From positions 1-64,000 of the forward strand of contig JASANZ010002251.1 in assembly GCA_030849805.1 (NCBI GenBank): 64,000 bases of DNA, written 5' to 3'. Positions 9,985 to 21,129 of the stretch are shown here, in pieces. The position numbers and the translations under genes are program-made. Position 1 is the first letter of the stretch; each line of letters begins with the position of its first letter. This DNA comes from Sergeia podlipaevii. Lineage: Eukaryota > Euglenozoa > Kinetoplastea > Trypanosomatida > Trypanosomatidae. The notes beneath the pieces were generated by a model, which searched no databases, was not told the origin of the DNA, and saw nothing but the letters and a program-made list of their open reading frames with translations.

Positions 9985-12076
9985 TGAGAATAAATAAAGA
10001 GATAAAAAGGCAAAACAAGAAAAAAGTAAATAGTGTTTGTTTTCGCTAGTATGAATGTGTTGTAGAGGTATCTTTTTAACAAAATGTATGCCTTTCCCTA
10101 AGTGGCCTTGCGCTGCGGTATTATTTAAAAAGTGATAGTAGTAATAAAGCTTCATTTTAGAAAAGTAGAAGTTAAAGTGTCGTGAATTTTTTTCAGAATA
10201 AAAAAAAAAAGATCAAATGAAAAAGCGTATTCTCTCTACGGAAAATCTATGCATAGTAACCCTTCAAGCTCGGCAAGTGTAGTCGGGTGGATAGTGCGCA
10301 ATGTGCTACTGCTGTTTTTGCTTTTGGTATCATTTTTGTTGTGACACAAAAAAGAAAACATAGTAATAATAATAACAAAAAGTAAGCAATCAGTACATCG
10401 TGTAGTCTTCTCTAGCAATAAAAAACGAAATGAAACTTTTCACGTTGATGGTGGTGCTTTCGTCCAAAGAAAAAAAAGTGGAAGATAAAGTGATATGTGG
10501 CTACTCCCGCCTCCTCCATCTCTTGATGGAAGCAAAGAAAAAAAGAAATGTTTATAGTATCACTCTCACACACACACATATATACTCGCCCACCCGTGAA
10601 CACACACAGCACACAGATTCCAAATAGAAAAGTCACGGAGCATAAACAAACATATATATATATAGTTCACTTAACGCAAAGGAAAAACAAAAAAGAAGAG
10701 GACATCATACTTTTTCTAACAGAATGAAAAAAACAGCTGTAAGCAAAAATGAAAATAAAAATGCAAGATATATATAAAGAGAGAGAAATATACAAAAAGC
10801 TGTTTAAAGAAACCCCCCCAAAAAAAAAATAACAACTGTGTGGTACAACTAAAGTACATTCAGTATACATGAAACTGCTAAAGCAAACAAACATAAATAT
10901 ATATATAGATGTGTTAAATAGAGACGAAACTGGGGAGTTTCCTCCTTACAGTGCAGCACATACGCACACGTGCATGTGTGTACACACTCTGGAGTCAAAG
11001 GATTCGTGAGTTTTATACGTACTCATGCATCTCATTCCAATTTACTTTCCCTCTCATTCTTCCATCCCATATTGACGGCAATTCCTGTGGAAGAAGAAAA
11101 AAAAAAAAAACAGATAACAAAAAGATATATATATATATATATTTCAGAAGTAAACAATGTGCGGTCAAAGTTCAAAACTTCAACAAGGAAAAAAAAAGAG
11201 TTCAAATATTTCTTTTAAAAAAAAATGGAGTACAAAAGGAATAAAAAGGAGGAACAAAAACGATTGTATGTTTACATGTAAGTCTGTATGCGTCCCCACC
11301 TTGCTCAGCAAATTCAATCGGCATGAAAAGACGAAAGCACACATTCAAAGATGAAGATATACATACAAAATTCCAATTCCAGTCATTCACCAAAGATAAC
11401 AAAAATAAATACCATCATGCTGAAATACAAAAAAAAATATGCCTTACAGTTACTGCTTTTTTCCTTTTTTTGATTATTTCGTCTCCACAATTTCATCTTC
11501 CCTTCTTCAAAAAGCAAAAATTATTATAATAATATCTATATCTTCTGTTAAAAAAAAAAAAAAAAAATCAATTTGTCCTTCCTTCTTTATTGAAACCCTC
11601 TTCTTGTCCTTCTACTAAAGGACTCTGGAAGTAATAGAAAGGTCTGCAAGAGGACAGCAAAAAAAAACAACTAGAAAAAAAAGCGAGAAAATGGTTTGCA
11701 TAAAAAAAACGTCAAAAACTTCTCAGCTCTCGGATCGCTCAAGCATTTTTTTTTTTGGCTCTAATAAGATGCACATAGTAGTAAAGAAGATTTCACATAT
11801 CGCTAACAGCACATGTTCGCACAACATGAAAGCATTCACTGCAATCATTCCACTGTGATGATAGACAATAAATAAATATGTATATGTATATGTATATATA
11901 TAAGAAGAAAAAAAGAGCAAAAAAAAAACAGCAAAGGGAAACAAATGCACATATACCTCCATATACATACACACACACACACAACGCATATATCCTCTTT
12001 TAATTGTTAATATTCCGTCAAAGTGGAAAGATGAAAGCAAAATGATTAAAATGAAAGAGCAAGTGCGGTAGAGAAG

Positions 12077-12100
12077 GTGTGTGTGTGTGTGTGTGTGTGT
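12077..12100. repeat. (GT)n microsatellite
   Basis: Uninterrupted GT dinucleotides within the presumed 3' UTR of the CDKL kinase gene. Confidence 0.9.
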
Positions 12101-12202
12101 ATGTTTGTGTGCTTTGATTTTAAAATGCCTATCCTCTATGGCATTGCGATGCCAAAAAGCTATTCCTTTTTTTTGGTATGGATACAAGTTTTTATCAATT
12201 GG

Positions 12203-15200
12203 CTAGATTTGCAAGTACTTGTAATACCCTGCCTGCAGCTGTCCAACATTGGCGCCTCTCCCTTGGCCGTGCGGCGTGGCTCCAAGACCCAGCGCAGGGA
12301 TTTCGTGCGGCCCTCGCACCCCGGGGCCCGCTCCAGGCTGCTTTGTGCTCCCTCTTTTCTGTCCTCCAGCCTCTAGAAACTTTATCTCGCGCGACATGGA
12401 GCTCTGCTGCTGCTGTTGGTATCCGTGGTTCCCACCAGGTCCGTGCCTCAGCTTGCCCAAGTACACGCTACCCGCTGCGTATACTGGATCCCTCTGATGC
12501 TGTTGGTGCTGTTGTGGCGGGTAGACGTAGGGTGACCTACCATACACGCTACGAAGCGCATCATTGTACGGCTTCGGTGCGGGTGCGTTATACGCGGTAG
12601 GCGCGAGGTGAAGAGGGGGAGGAGAGGCGCTAGTGGAGTGCGGAAGTGTGCCGGCGTCTCCACTGCTCGTACCGACACTAGCATTCACGGGGTGATTGCC
12701 CAAGTTGCTCAATACGGTGCGCTTCTTCTTGCGTGATGTAACCTTCACCGTCGTATGGTGTGGGTTGTCAGGCGCGCGGTTTGCTGTGGTTGAGAGCTCT
12801 AAAGCCTTGCCATTCACATTGCCGTTTTGAGGCAACCCACCACTGACTACTGTAGTGGTGGGACCTCCACCAACGCCGCCAGCAGTACCCCGTGTATCCT
12901 TCATGTGCACTCGCTGTACATCGCCACTACGGAACGAGGAGAGCACTAGCTGCGTGGCTGTCGCACGTGATAGCTCGCTAGGCTTCTTGCCTAACTGCCC
13001 ACCACCACCTTGAGTCGTCTCCACTGTGCTTGGCATAGTTGTGGTGGCAAGAGTGTTCTTTGCTGTGCTTGTGGCAGCTGGCTTTAGAGCCGTACTTGTG
13101 TCCTCGGGGTCTGTAGCCGCCTTGGGCAAAGGCGTGGTCAAGGGGTTGGTGTCTTCGCAGGGGCTCTGCTTGATCTGCAATGGTGAATTAATTGACTTAT
13201 CCCCATCCTTGTCCAATGTGCTCTTGTTGGTGTGCTGCCTCCCCTTGCCCGATGTCGCGTAGTTGCTGTCGGGGTTGCTATCGCTAGCGCCACCGCCACC
13301 GGTATCACTGCTCTTTGTCTGAGGTGGCTGGCGCAGCCGTGGGGTGAGTTTTGACTGCCGCCGACTGGCGTCATGGCTGCTAGTGTTGCTGATGAGCACC
13401 ACATCACTCGCACACACAACACTCTCCTCCTGCTCCGTGACCTCTTGTGACGCCAAAGGAGAACGACTTGGCTTGGCAGCACGGCCTCCCTTCTTGCTGG
13501 AAATGGCTGTTGTGCGTGCGTTGTCGGTAGGCGACGCGCGACGCTTCTTCAAAGATGCGTTGAGGCTGACCACCTGCCCACTGGTGCTATCCATCGTGTT
13601 ACTAAAACTGTTGTTCACCTCGCGTCGGTTCAGCATGGTGGCGGTAGAGGTAATGCCTGGCAGCTGCGAGTCCGTGAAGCCATCCTTGGCGTTGGCGTTG
13701 AGGTTGCTGCCGGCCACGCCGAGTGCGCTGGTGTTGGCGCCGCCCATGAGATGATGAACGTTGCTAACACTACCCATGCCACTAATTGTATTGTTGCTGC
13801 TGCTTGTGCCGCCACCGCCGCCAGTTGTATTGTTGGCATTGCTATTATTGTTGCTGTTATTCCCAAGGTACTGAGTCCATAGCACACCCAGTTGCGGAAA
13901 CAGCGAGGAGGTGACGGCCTCCGACGGTGACGACGTGGCGTTGTTATAGACGCTTGAAGTAATACCCATGGAGGTGCCTGTTGCGGTGGTCGTAGTGGCG
14001 GGCGCTGCGCCAAGCGCGCCGCTCACTGTGTCAGAGAAGCCGTTGCTGTTGTTTCCGCCTGCGAGACTGACGCGCGCGTTCTGCTGTGTGCCAGAGAGAG
14101 ATGTGATGTGCTCGCTTAGCACGCTCTCTTTACGAAAGGGGCTGATAGAAGGTAGCGGTGGTACACTGTCCTTCACGTTGTCGAAAATGAGAGGGGAGAA
14201 ATGCTGTGTGACCACATCCGGTGTGTCAATAGTAGTAGCACCGCTTTGAGAACCCTTCTTAGAAGAAGGAACCTCGACACCACTGCCGCTAGTAGCAGTA
14301 GTAGTAGTGGTAAAGGCTCCCACAGCAGTAGCAGACAGTTTTGGCGCGTTGCCTGAGGCTTGCTGCGGATGTTGCTTGTTGGACCGCGGCGAAGAGTTCG
14401 AGCCGGCATCTCGTGGCGTTGCGTTCAGCGACGGTGTAAGCGTGGTGGCGGACAAGTTGCGCAGCTCCGCCTCGTACTCGTTCCTAAAGTTGTCCTTGGT
14501 AAAGTAGGGCAAGTTCATCAGATCTGAGCAGGAGGGGCGTGCGTCCGGGTCCGTGTGTAGGCAAGCAGAAAGAAACTCAAGCCACTCGGGGGGCTGCGTG
14601 GAGTACCGCTGTCTCAGTGTCTGAGTAACGGGAGTGTGCGGGAAGGACACGCGGCGGTACAGTGGGTTACGCTCAAATAGCTGTACCATGCGCTGAGGAA
14701 CTGCACCACACGTTTTGAGAATCAGACTGAGCTGATCCAGATCAGAATCACCAGGGAAGAGAGGCTGACCATCTGTGAGTTCAGCGAGAATGCACCCTAC
14801 CGCCCACACGTCCACTGCCTTGCCGTAGCTCACCTCACCTACAAGAAGCTCCGGGGGTCGATACCAGCGAGTAGCAACGTAGTCCGTGTACTTCCCCTTC
14901 GCTGTCATGTGGCGTGCAAACCCAAAGTCGCACACTTTGAGCACTCCGTCATATGAAACTAATATGTTCTCTGGCTTCACGTCACGGTGAATAATGTTGT
15001 GTGCATGGCAGTAGTCCACCCCACGAAGTAACTGATACGTGTACTTGCGCACCTCATGCGCAGGAAGCCCGCGGCTCGTGCACTCCAGGAGCTGCAAAAT
15101 GGTATTCTCTATGTACTCAAACACCAAGTACAGCTTCCCATCACGCCGAAAAACATCCAGTAGAGCTACTACATTGGTGTGATGCAGCTGCTTGAGCACG

Positions 15201-15358
15201 CGCACCTCGCGCAGCGATGTCTTGCGGACGTGGTCATCATCCTCCGTCTGTTTGAACTTTTTTATCGCCACCAGTTGTCCAGTTGCGCGGTGCCGAGCCT
15301 TGATGACCACTCCATATGTACCCTCGCCAAGCACAGCGAGAGTTTCATAACCTTCCAT
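12203..15358 (-). CDS. CDKL-family protein kinase with long disordered tail
   Basis: 1,051 residues. The kinase domain (about 4-290) has the glycine loop GEGTYG (11-16), Lys33, helix-C Glu51, HRDVKPEN with catalytic Asp126, DFG (144-146) and an activation loop with TDY (158-160), then VATRWYRPPELL. The opening, the AIKKF context and LFPGDSDLDQL match CDKL1-5, the cyclin-dependent-kinase-like group, not true CDKs. All catalytic residues are present. CDKL kinases in algae and animals set cilium length, so a flagellar role is plausible but inferred. The remaining 760 residues are Ser/Thr/Asn/Gly-rich and apparently disordered, ending in a Gln- and Pro-rich stretch. It ends in TAG. The nearest upstream AG (15368-15369) would leave a leader of only about 9 nt. 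Confidence 0.9.
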   Translation of the reverse strand: MEGYETLAVLGEGTYGVVIKARHRATGQLVAIKKFKQTEDDDHVRKTSLREVRVLKQLHHTNVVALLDVFRRDGKLYLVFEYIENTILQLLECTSRGLPAHEVRKYTYQLLRGVDYCHAHNIIHRDVKPENILVSYDGVLKVCDFGFARHMTAKGKYTDYVATRWYRPPELLVGEVSYGKAVDVWAVGCILAELTDGQPLFPGDSDLDQLSLILKTCGAVPQRMVQLFERNPLYRRVSFPHTPVTQTLRQRYSTQPPEWLEFLSACLHTDPDARPSCSDLMNLPYFTKDNFRNEYEAELRNLSATTLTPSLNATPRDAGSNSSPRSNKQHPQQASGNAPKLSATAVGAFTTTTTATSGSGVEVPSSKKGSQSGATTIDTPDVVTQHFSPLIFDNVKDSVPPLPSISPFRKESVLSEHITSLSGTQQNARVSLAGGNNSNGFSDTVSGALGAAPATTTTATGTSMGITSSVYNNATSSPSEAVTSSLFPQLGVLWTQYLGNNSNNNSNANNTTGGGGGTSSSNNTISGMGSVSNVHHLMGGANTSALGVAGSNLNANAKDGFTDSQLPGITSTATMLNRREVNNSFSNTMDSTSGQVVSLNASLKKRRASPTDNARTTAISSKKGGRAAKPSRSPLASQEVTEQEESVVCASDVVLISNTSSHDASRRQSKLTPRLRQPPQTKSSDTGGGGASDSNPDSNYATSGKGRQHTNKSTLDKDGDKSINSPLQIKQSPCEDTNPLTTPLPKAATDPEDTSTALKPAATSTAKNTLATTTMPSTVETTQGGGGQLGKKPSELSRATATQLVLSSFRSGDVQRVHMKDTRGTAGGVGGGPTTTVVSGGLPQNGNVNGKALELSTTANRAPDNPHHTTVKVTSRKKKRTVLSNLGNHPVNASVGTSSGDAGTLPHSTSASPPPLHLAPTAYNAPAPKPYNDALRSVYGRSPYVYPPQQHQQHQRDPVYAAGSVYLGKLRHGPGGNHGYQQQQQSSMSREIKFLEAGGQKRGSTKQPGAGPGVRGPHEIPALGLGATPHGQGRGANVGQLQAGYYKYLQI

Positions 15359-16180
15359 CGTGCTTCTCTATCCCAACGGTCCAAAACAAAAGTAAAAAAA
15401 AAAAGAAATAAAATCAGAGGACCTAAATGGTAGCACGTGGCTTTGCAATAATAATAGTAGTAGTAACAAGCGAGCAAAGACCCGCGGTTTCTTGTTGTTA
15501 TTGTTTTACTTCTCCTTTGTCTGTTCAAAATATATATATAAGAGAAGCAGCGTCGTGAGATGTAAAACTGCAATTCAGTCGCAGGTATCAGAAAAGCAGG
15601 ACAAAAAAAAAGGAGCCTCTGTGTATATTAATGGCTCCTTGGTTGCTTTGCGATAGAAAGACTAAAAAGCAGTAGTTTTCAAAAAAAAAAAAAAAATTAA
15701 GAGTGAAACCAAAAAGAAAAAGGAAAAGAAAAGCAGCAGCGCCTTCCAACAACACTCAGCGTGTGTGGGTGCGTGGGTATGTGTAAAGAAAATTGGGGTG
15801 CGCAGACTTGTGTTGTGCCGCTAGGCAATGGCTATATATGCACACACACACACACTTATATAATGGTATGTACCTATATACACTCCACTTTCTATTAAAT
15901 GCAGGTTATGTGAAAGCAGAAGAGAAATAAAAGTAAAAACGAGAGAGGAAAGAAGCGAAAGTTAGAAACTGGTATCATTGAAACAGAAAAATAAAAAAAA
16001 ATTCGGATTTCTACTTCCATTAGACCTGCAAGCTCACAAAAAAAAAAAAGACAAAAGAAGATGCAAGTGACTGGTGATGCTCTAATAGGGATGAGGTTTT
16101 ACAAAAAGAAAAAAAAAATCAAAAAAAATCACAGCAAAAAATCAGTTGAGTAAAACTTTCGTACTTTTGTTTCCTCTCTT
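15359..16180. other. Spacer between chaperonin-like and CDKL genes
   Basis: Holds a T-rich tract in the sense direction just upstream of the kinase ATG, (CA)n near 15841-15856, and A-runs. No gene seen. Confidence 0.65.
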
Positions 16181-19102
16181 CTACAGACCAGCTCCAGCGG
16201 CTCCAGCAGCAGTCATCACCATCCATAGCGCATGCAATGTCTCACGCACCGCCTCAGAGTTCCCCTCTACGCTTTCCACAAAGGGGAAGACGCCATCAAA
16301 GCCTGCTTCACTTCCAACGCGCTCAGCACCATATATGTGGCGTGCCTCCTCGAGAATATCGTGTGCTTCGTTCCCCGTGACACCCTGCTGTTGATGATAA
16401 TGATATTGATGATGAGCAAGAAGTGCAGTCGTCTCCTCAGCCAGCGATAAGGCATAAACGTGAAGCGAGGGACTATCAGAAGAATGAGAGAGTGATACAA
16501 CTTGTGCAAGAGCCTCACTCCACAGTCGCTGCCGCGCTCGTGGTCCAGACGTCGTCGTTGGTTCATCACTTAAAGAAAAACGGGATGGGCTCTGGATGAC
16601 ACGCCGAGCCAGCCTCTGAGGTACAGATAGCAATGCACTGCAAAGACATTCCACTACATACGCAAGCATTGGGGCATCGCGTACATTCACACAAATCAAC
16701 GTGCCATCCGCATCCTTTGAAACGCTCAGTCGAAGTGCAGCAGCCAGCCTCCTCAATGTGGAAGCCAGTGCGATGTAGAAGCATCCACCGGCACGCACAA
16801 GGCTGCCACTACCATCACCTCCCTCAGCAAAGGCACTAAGCAGCGACCTTGCACATTTACCGAGTAGCGTCTCGTACGTAGCCACATGCCACACAGTAGG
16901 TGCCACCAGTAGCATCGTCTTGGGCGGCAATCTCCAAAAAACAACTTCAGTGCTTCCCACGTCTGAACGCACGTCGCTAGTGGTGGCTTGCTCCGCAAGA
17001 ACCAGCACGCACACCCGCTCCTTGCCTAGCGTGCGGCGCATAGAGCCAACGAAGAGTGCAGGACTCGCACACACTTCACCCACTGTAGCTCGGCCAGAGA
17101 ATAAAAGATCACGAGACAGCACAACACACTGTGAAGAATCAAGAATAGCATCAGATAGCACCGCAGGCAGGCGCAATGCCTCGCGACACAATACGACTGG
17201 GGAGCTGTCCACTACACCGCCTGTGCTATTGCTACTGTTGGTGCTGTGGCGCCTGGGGACGCGGGCAAGAAGGTTGTTAAATGCCTCTAAACGAATCTCG
17301 TCCACCATGTACACACGCCATGAGGAAGGTGAAGCAATAGCAACAGTATGTGGCAGCAGCCCACGGGTCGCTAGATAGTGCGCCAGGAGCTGGCAATGCA
17401 ATCCAACTCCAAAGCGCTTGAGCACGACTGGGGCACGCTCCGGAGTGAGCACGATGCTAATGCCGTGTCTCAGCGCTAACGTATAGAGCCTCACCGCTGC
17501 TGTCAACTGAACTATTTCAAGACTGCCTGCATCATAGGTAGACAGAAAAAGAGCCTCGCAGATGTCCATCACCAGTTGATCGTCGGCGCTATGCTGCTCA
17601 ATAGACTCACTTGCACCGTGTGGGTGGAGTACGTGCCGCGCACCAGCTGACCGCGCCTCAAGAGCCATGAACGACTCCTCAATATCCTCCTCCCCCTCAC
17701 TGTCATCGCCGCATGCCAGTCTTCTTCTTCGCTCTCGTCTGCGGCGGCTGGCTGCCACCTGCGCCGCCTCGAGGTGACGATCGTTCTGGTAAAAAGAAGC
17801 AAATGTCTGCATGTTATAAGTTTCCTCCTCGGGCCCATGCCAGAACCCATCCGGGTCTATGCGCACTAGCAGTACACGTAGTGGCGGGTCATCCATATCA
17901 CTATTGCTTGTCCGTCTGGAATTTGTGGTAGTAGTGGTTGCAGTTGCTGTAGTGGTCTCCTCCTTCATAGGAAGATAGAAGAGCGGGGTCTCCGTCCCAG
18001 TGATTCCGCGGCTCGCACAGGATTCACAGGGAAGCAACAGCACCCGCTCTGAGAGCAACTGCGAAGACGACACAGGCCCCATGAACTGCGGGGTAGTCGT
18101 TCGGGAGGCAGAGATGAAAGGAGAGTGACACGTGTTGGTAGTGCGAGCGTGTCGACCAGTAGCACCGAGCAGTACAAGCTGTGGATACTCACACAGCACC
18201 CGAAGTCTCGCTACTACAGCTGCCCATGCCTCCTTCACTCCCGAGGACGCATCTGCTGTCTTGGGGGAATCTAGAAAAGAAAACAGATACCCCACCAGGA
18301 GTCCCTCCAGAGCTTCCAACGCTACACCTTCCACCTCGGTGGCGAGTACATGATGCACCACCCCTCGCACCACCTTTTTGAACCCGCCAATACCAGAAAG
18401 TAAAGAGGGAGAAAGAGAAAGCAAGTCGCCACTGCTGTTGAGCCCCTTCAGCGTCTCCTGAACTGCATACGCAATCAGCTCTACTTCTGCAACAGTAGAG
18501 GAAAAAGAAGATGTATCAGTGCACTGCTGCTGCCTTGGCGGCAACACTTTCAGGAAAGCCTGACCGCTTACGAGAGCTTTGAGCACAAGCATAAAGCGCC
18601 GCCACTCGGAGGCAAAACGAGTGGTAACTCCAGGCTCACCTCCCCGTTCCACAATTGCATATCTGCGCGTGCACATTGTCAGGCCATTCGAGGCTTCCGC
18701 GTCCATCACCTCTCTAAGCAGGGCTGCTAGCATCACCAAGACTCTTCTCCTCCCATCCTTCACACTTAGATGCAAAGTGGGATCAAGCCAGGTGCTGGCA
18801 AGAACACACGCCCAGCGTGTTGACACTGGGAGTGAGCCCATCACGGCCCCACGTGTCCACGGAGCGGAAGACGGCATTGCCGCCTCTGCCTGGCCTGCAG
18901 CACCGTCCAGCACATCACACAGACATGTGTCGGTGCTTGGTCGATGCAACACATATCCCGCTCCACCGAGTCCATGATGCTGTTGGGGATATGAAAAGGT
19001 AAGTGTGTCAGAGGGACCTAGTGGGAGACGTGCCTCAGCTTGTGTGAGCCACTCAAGCAGTGGTTGTAATGGAAGATGACCTAGAGAGTAAGCAGAGTTC
19101 AT
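16181..19102 (-). CDS. Divergent group II chaperonin-like protein, possibly BBS6/10/12-type
   Basis: 973 residues, no database identity claimed. In the C-terminal half, LPPKTMLLVAPTVWHVATYE then CARSLLSAF and VRAGGCFYIALASTLRRLAA line up with the CCT segment where an ILLRG-type strand, an ERSLHDAL helix and a GGG-E-LA turn and helix follow one another. The very end, with FDGVFPFVESVEGNSEAVRE and a final Ala-rich helix, resembles the close of chaperonin equatorial domains. The nucleotide-binding GDGTTS motif is not seen, as in the Bardet-Biedl chaperonin-like proteins. An acidic, Arg-rich insertion lies mid-protein. If this is right, it would help assemble the BBSome. That remains inference; alternatively it is an unrelated helical orphan. 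It ends in TAG. Confidence 0.5.
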   Translation of the reverse strand: MNSAYSLGHLPLQPLLEWLTQAEARLPLGPSDTLTFSYPQQHHGLGGAGYVLHRPSTDTCLCDVLDGAAGQAEAAMPSSAPWTRGAVMGSLPVSTRWACVLASTWLDPTLHLSVKDGRRRVLVMLAALLREVMDAEASNGLTMCTRRYAIVERGGEPGVTTRFASEWRRFMLVLKALVSGQAFLKVLPPRQQQCTDTSSFSSTVAEVELIAYAVQETLKGLNSSGDLLSLSPSLLSGIGGFKKVVRGVVHHVLATEVEGVALEALEGLLVGYLFSFLDSPKTADASSGVKEAWAAVVARLRVLCEYPQLVLLGATGRHARTTNTCHSPFISASRTTTPQFMGPVSSSQLLSERVLLLPCESCASRGITGTETPLFYLPMKEETTTATATTTTTNSRRTSNSDMDDPPLRVLLVRIDPDGFWHGPEEETYNMQTFASFYQNDRHLEAAQVAASRRRRERRRRLACGDDSEGEEDIEESFMALEARSAGARHVLHPHGASESIEQHSADDQLVMDICEALFLSTYDAGSLEIVQLTAAVRLYTLALRHGISIVLTPERAPVVLKRFGVGLHCQLLAHYLATRGLLPHTVAIASPSSWRVYMVDEIRLEAFNNLLARVPRRHSTNSSNSTGGVVDSSPVVLCREALRLPAVLSDAILDSSQCVVLSRDLLFSGRATVGEVCASPALFVGSMRRTLGKERVCVLVLAEQATTSDVRSDVGSTEVVFWRLPPKTMLLVAPTVWHVATYETLLGKCARSLLSAFAEGGDGSGSLVRAGGCFYIALASTLRRLAAALRLSVSKDADGTLICVNVRDAPMLAYVVECLCSALLSVPQRLARRVIQSPSRFSLSDEPTTTSGPRARQRLWSEALAQVVSLSHSSDSPSLHVYALSLAEETTALLAHHQYHYHQQQGVTGNEAHDILEEARHIYGAERVGSEAGFDGVFPFVESVEGNSEAVRETLHALWMVMTAAGAAGAGL

Positions 19103-20250
19103 CGTTAGCCGCAGTCACCATCTCAACCCCCTCCCCTTTTCTCAATGTACTTGAAGGATCCTCGTTATGACTGTGTTAAGTCCTCAATTAGCTCAGCCTT
19201 TCTCTCTCTTTCTACATATATATATATATTTGCCTCTAAATTCCAACATGAAATTAGTACAATCTGGTACTGCAAATGCAACTTGTCCTATCCCGTCCAG
19301 AGTTCTAGCATTTAATGGAAAGAAAAATGGAAAAGATATTTTTTCTAAAGGGAAAAGGCATAGTATCGATACAAAGTAGTCGGTCCTATCCGATCGATTT
19401 TTTTTTAAGCACTACAACTCGCATATCCGGTATCCCTATACTACCGTAATCACTTAGGTCATCATAGTACTATTTAGATCTCTGATTTGTCACGTGTGTA
19501 ATCATAAAAAAAATAAGCGAATAAAAACATCCCTCACTGCCAGCATCCTGAACCGCGTCATCATGGTGCATTCTCTTTTAATCTGTATGCATCCCTATTT
19601 TGTTTCCCTGACAACGAGCAATGCTTGTGATCTCCAAAAAGCAAAAAAAAAAATTGGAAAGCACTGAAAGCACAGAAAACAAACTGCCCTTATGAAACAT
19701 CATTGAAATGTGTTAAAGAGTCACTGTATTATTGAATAATCCACTAATGAAAAGAAAAAGACCATTAGCACAACACAGCACAGATGCGAATAGTAGTCAT
19801 TACAAAAGGAAACAATACCGCTATTTTTTTCCCCTTCCTTCCTATATTGATCGTTAAACTTAAAGTAAAAATAAATAGAAATAGAAGCTTTCACATACAT
19901 ATATAATCGTGTACCATGCTAGAGCACGTGTGACATACACCTGGGAGAGCTAAAAACACCGAGGCACACACGACACACAATCACTAATAGAGAAAAACAT
20001 AAACTACTGAAGGAGAAGAAACAAACTCATGAGTTGCTCCGCAAAATGGACTTTTCAAACACTTAAAAAAAATTCAGAAAAGGAAAGAGAGCAGCACAAA
20101 CAAAGGTTTGGTGAACAAGCGGGGCATATACAGAGCAAAGCAGTAGCTATGACTTCAAGCCAACACGTACTATGGCTGACAAGAGTGCCCACGCCACCTT
20201 CCACGATCTTCCCTCTCTCTCCCCTCTCTCTCTCACGAAAAAAAGACACT
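19103..20250. other. 1.1 kb gene-free spacer
   Basis: Sequence between the chaperonin-like gene and the first paralog of the tandem family, presumably the 3' UTR of that paralog. A short (TA)n at 19215-19229 and scattered A-runs. No gene seen. Confidence 0.6.
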
Positions 20251-21129
20251 CTACAAGGGTGCCACTGGAGCATACTGCGCAGGGACAGGTGCTGCAGCTG
20301 GCGGAGGGGCCGCAGGATAGTAAGCCTGTCCATACCCTGGCTGTAGCTGCGGGGGAGGAGGCTGGTACTGAGGCTGGGTATATACAGGCTGCCCATTTTG
20401 CGGAGGAACCCCATAAGAGTTGATTGCGTACCCTCCTTGACCTGAATTATAGCCACCACCTTGACCCGGGTTACACCCGCCCTGACCCGAATTGTAAGAA
20501 GGTCCTTCATTGGAGCAGTTGTTTAAGTTTGCGTTGGGTTTCTGATGAGGACGGTTCGACGCGGGAGTGGAAGACGCAGCAGCGTCTGCAGCCATGCAGC
20601 ACGCACAGCAAGCACAACAAGCCGCACACAGAGCGCATAAAGCAAGGCAGCCGTACTTCTCTCCGTTTGCGTAGTACAACGTCACAGGCATGTCGCCGCA
20701 ACCGCTTTCCGAAGATGCAGCTACCTCTCCAATGAGTTGAGTGGGAGTCAGGGGGAGTAAGCCCTCGAGAGTCCCGAGACGTTCAAAAGTCTCGTTGTGC
20801 GGCGCAAAGGGTAATACTATAGATGTGGCGTGACCAAGAGACTCACCGGTCACAAAGAGAGAGGGAGGAGAGCGAGTGTCCTTCTCGCTGATGTTGAACC
20901 AATGAAGTAGAGAGCCCCCGTGGCTAGCGCGTAGCTCATTACGCAGCAGCAGCGCTACCTCGCTCACAGACGTACTGTACGGCACCCCCAGTGTGATGGC
21001 CGCATCACTCGCCTTGGGGGCTTCACCCAGCTCGTACTCGGTGGCGCAATGGAAAGACAGCTGGACCATGCGCATGTCGCTGGGCATGTACTGGGCCTCG
21101 CCCATCTCGCGATGGTTCCCATGAATCAT
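20251..21129 (-). CDS. Tandem family copy A: globular domain, Cys-rich membrane segment, Gly/Pro/Gln/Tyr tail
   Basis: 292 residues from the ATG at 21129. A second ATG at 21105 begins [14 protein letters not shown], the start shared by the family. Residues 22-160 form the common domain, with VPYSTSVSEVALLLRNEL, LFVTGESL, LEGLLPL and VTLYY; their order resembles the strands and helix of a ubiquitin-like fold (inference). Residues 161-178 hold nine Cys among Ala and Leu, a likely S-acylated membrane anchor. The tail has NSGQGG-type repeats and ends PVPAQYAPVAPL. There is no signal peptide. The N-terminal part is nearly identical in DNA to copy E. Function unknown; I do not recognise a named family. 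It ends in TAG. Confidence 0.85.
   Translation of the reverse strand: MIHGNHREMGEAQYMPSDMRMVQLSFHCATEYELGEAPKASDAAITLGVPYSTSVSEVALLLRNELRASHGGSLLHWFNISEKDTRSPPSLFVTGESLGHATSIVLPFAPHNETFERLGTLEGLLPLTPTQLIGEVAASSESGCGDMPVTLYYANGEKYGCLALCALCAACCACCACCMAADAAASSTPASNRPHQKPNANLNNCSNEGPSYNSGQGGCNPGQGGGYNSGQGGYAINSYGVPPQNGQPVYTQPQYQPPPPQLQPGYGQAYYPAAPPPAAAPVPAQYAPVAPL

Larger units (their letters stand above)
9919..12202. other. 2.3 kb gene-free spacer
   Basis: AT-rich, with (CA)n and (TA)n patches (10566-10580, 11127-11143, 11877-11900), a (GT)n tract at 12077-12100 and many A-runs. Frames translate to repetitive or hydrophobic strings without domain character. No RNA gene recognised. Confidence 0.65.

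Noticed and set aside
11723..12187. 154-codon minus-strand frame after the CDKL kinase stop
   Set aside because: In frame with the kinase past its TAG, but the sequence is (GT)n-derived poly His-Thr and AT-rich, unlike coding sequence.
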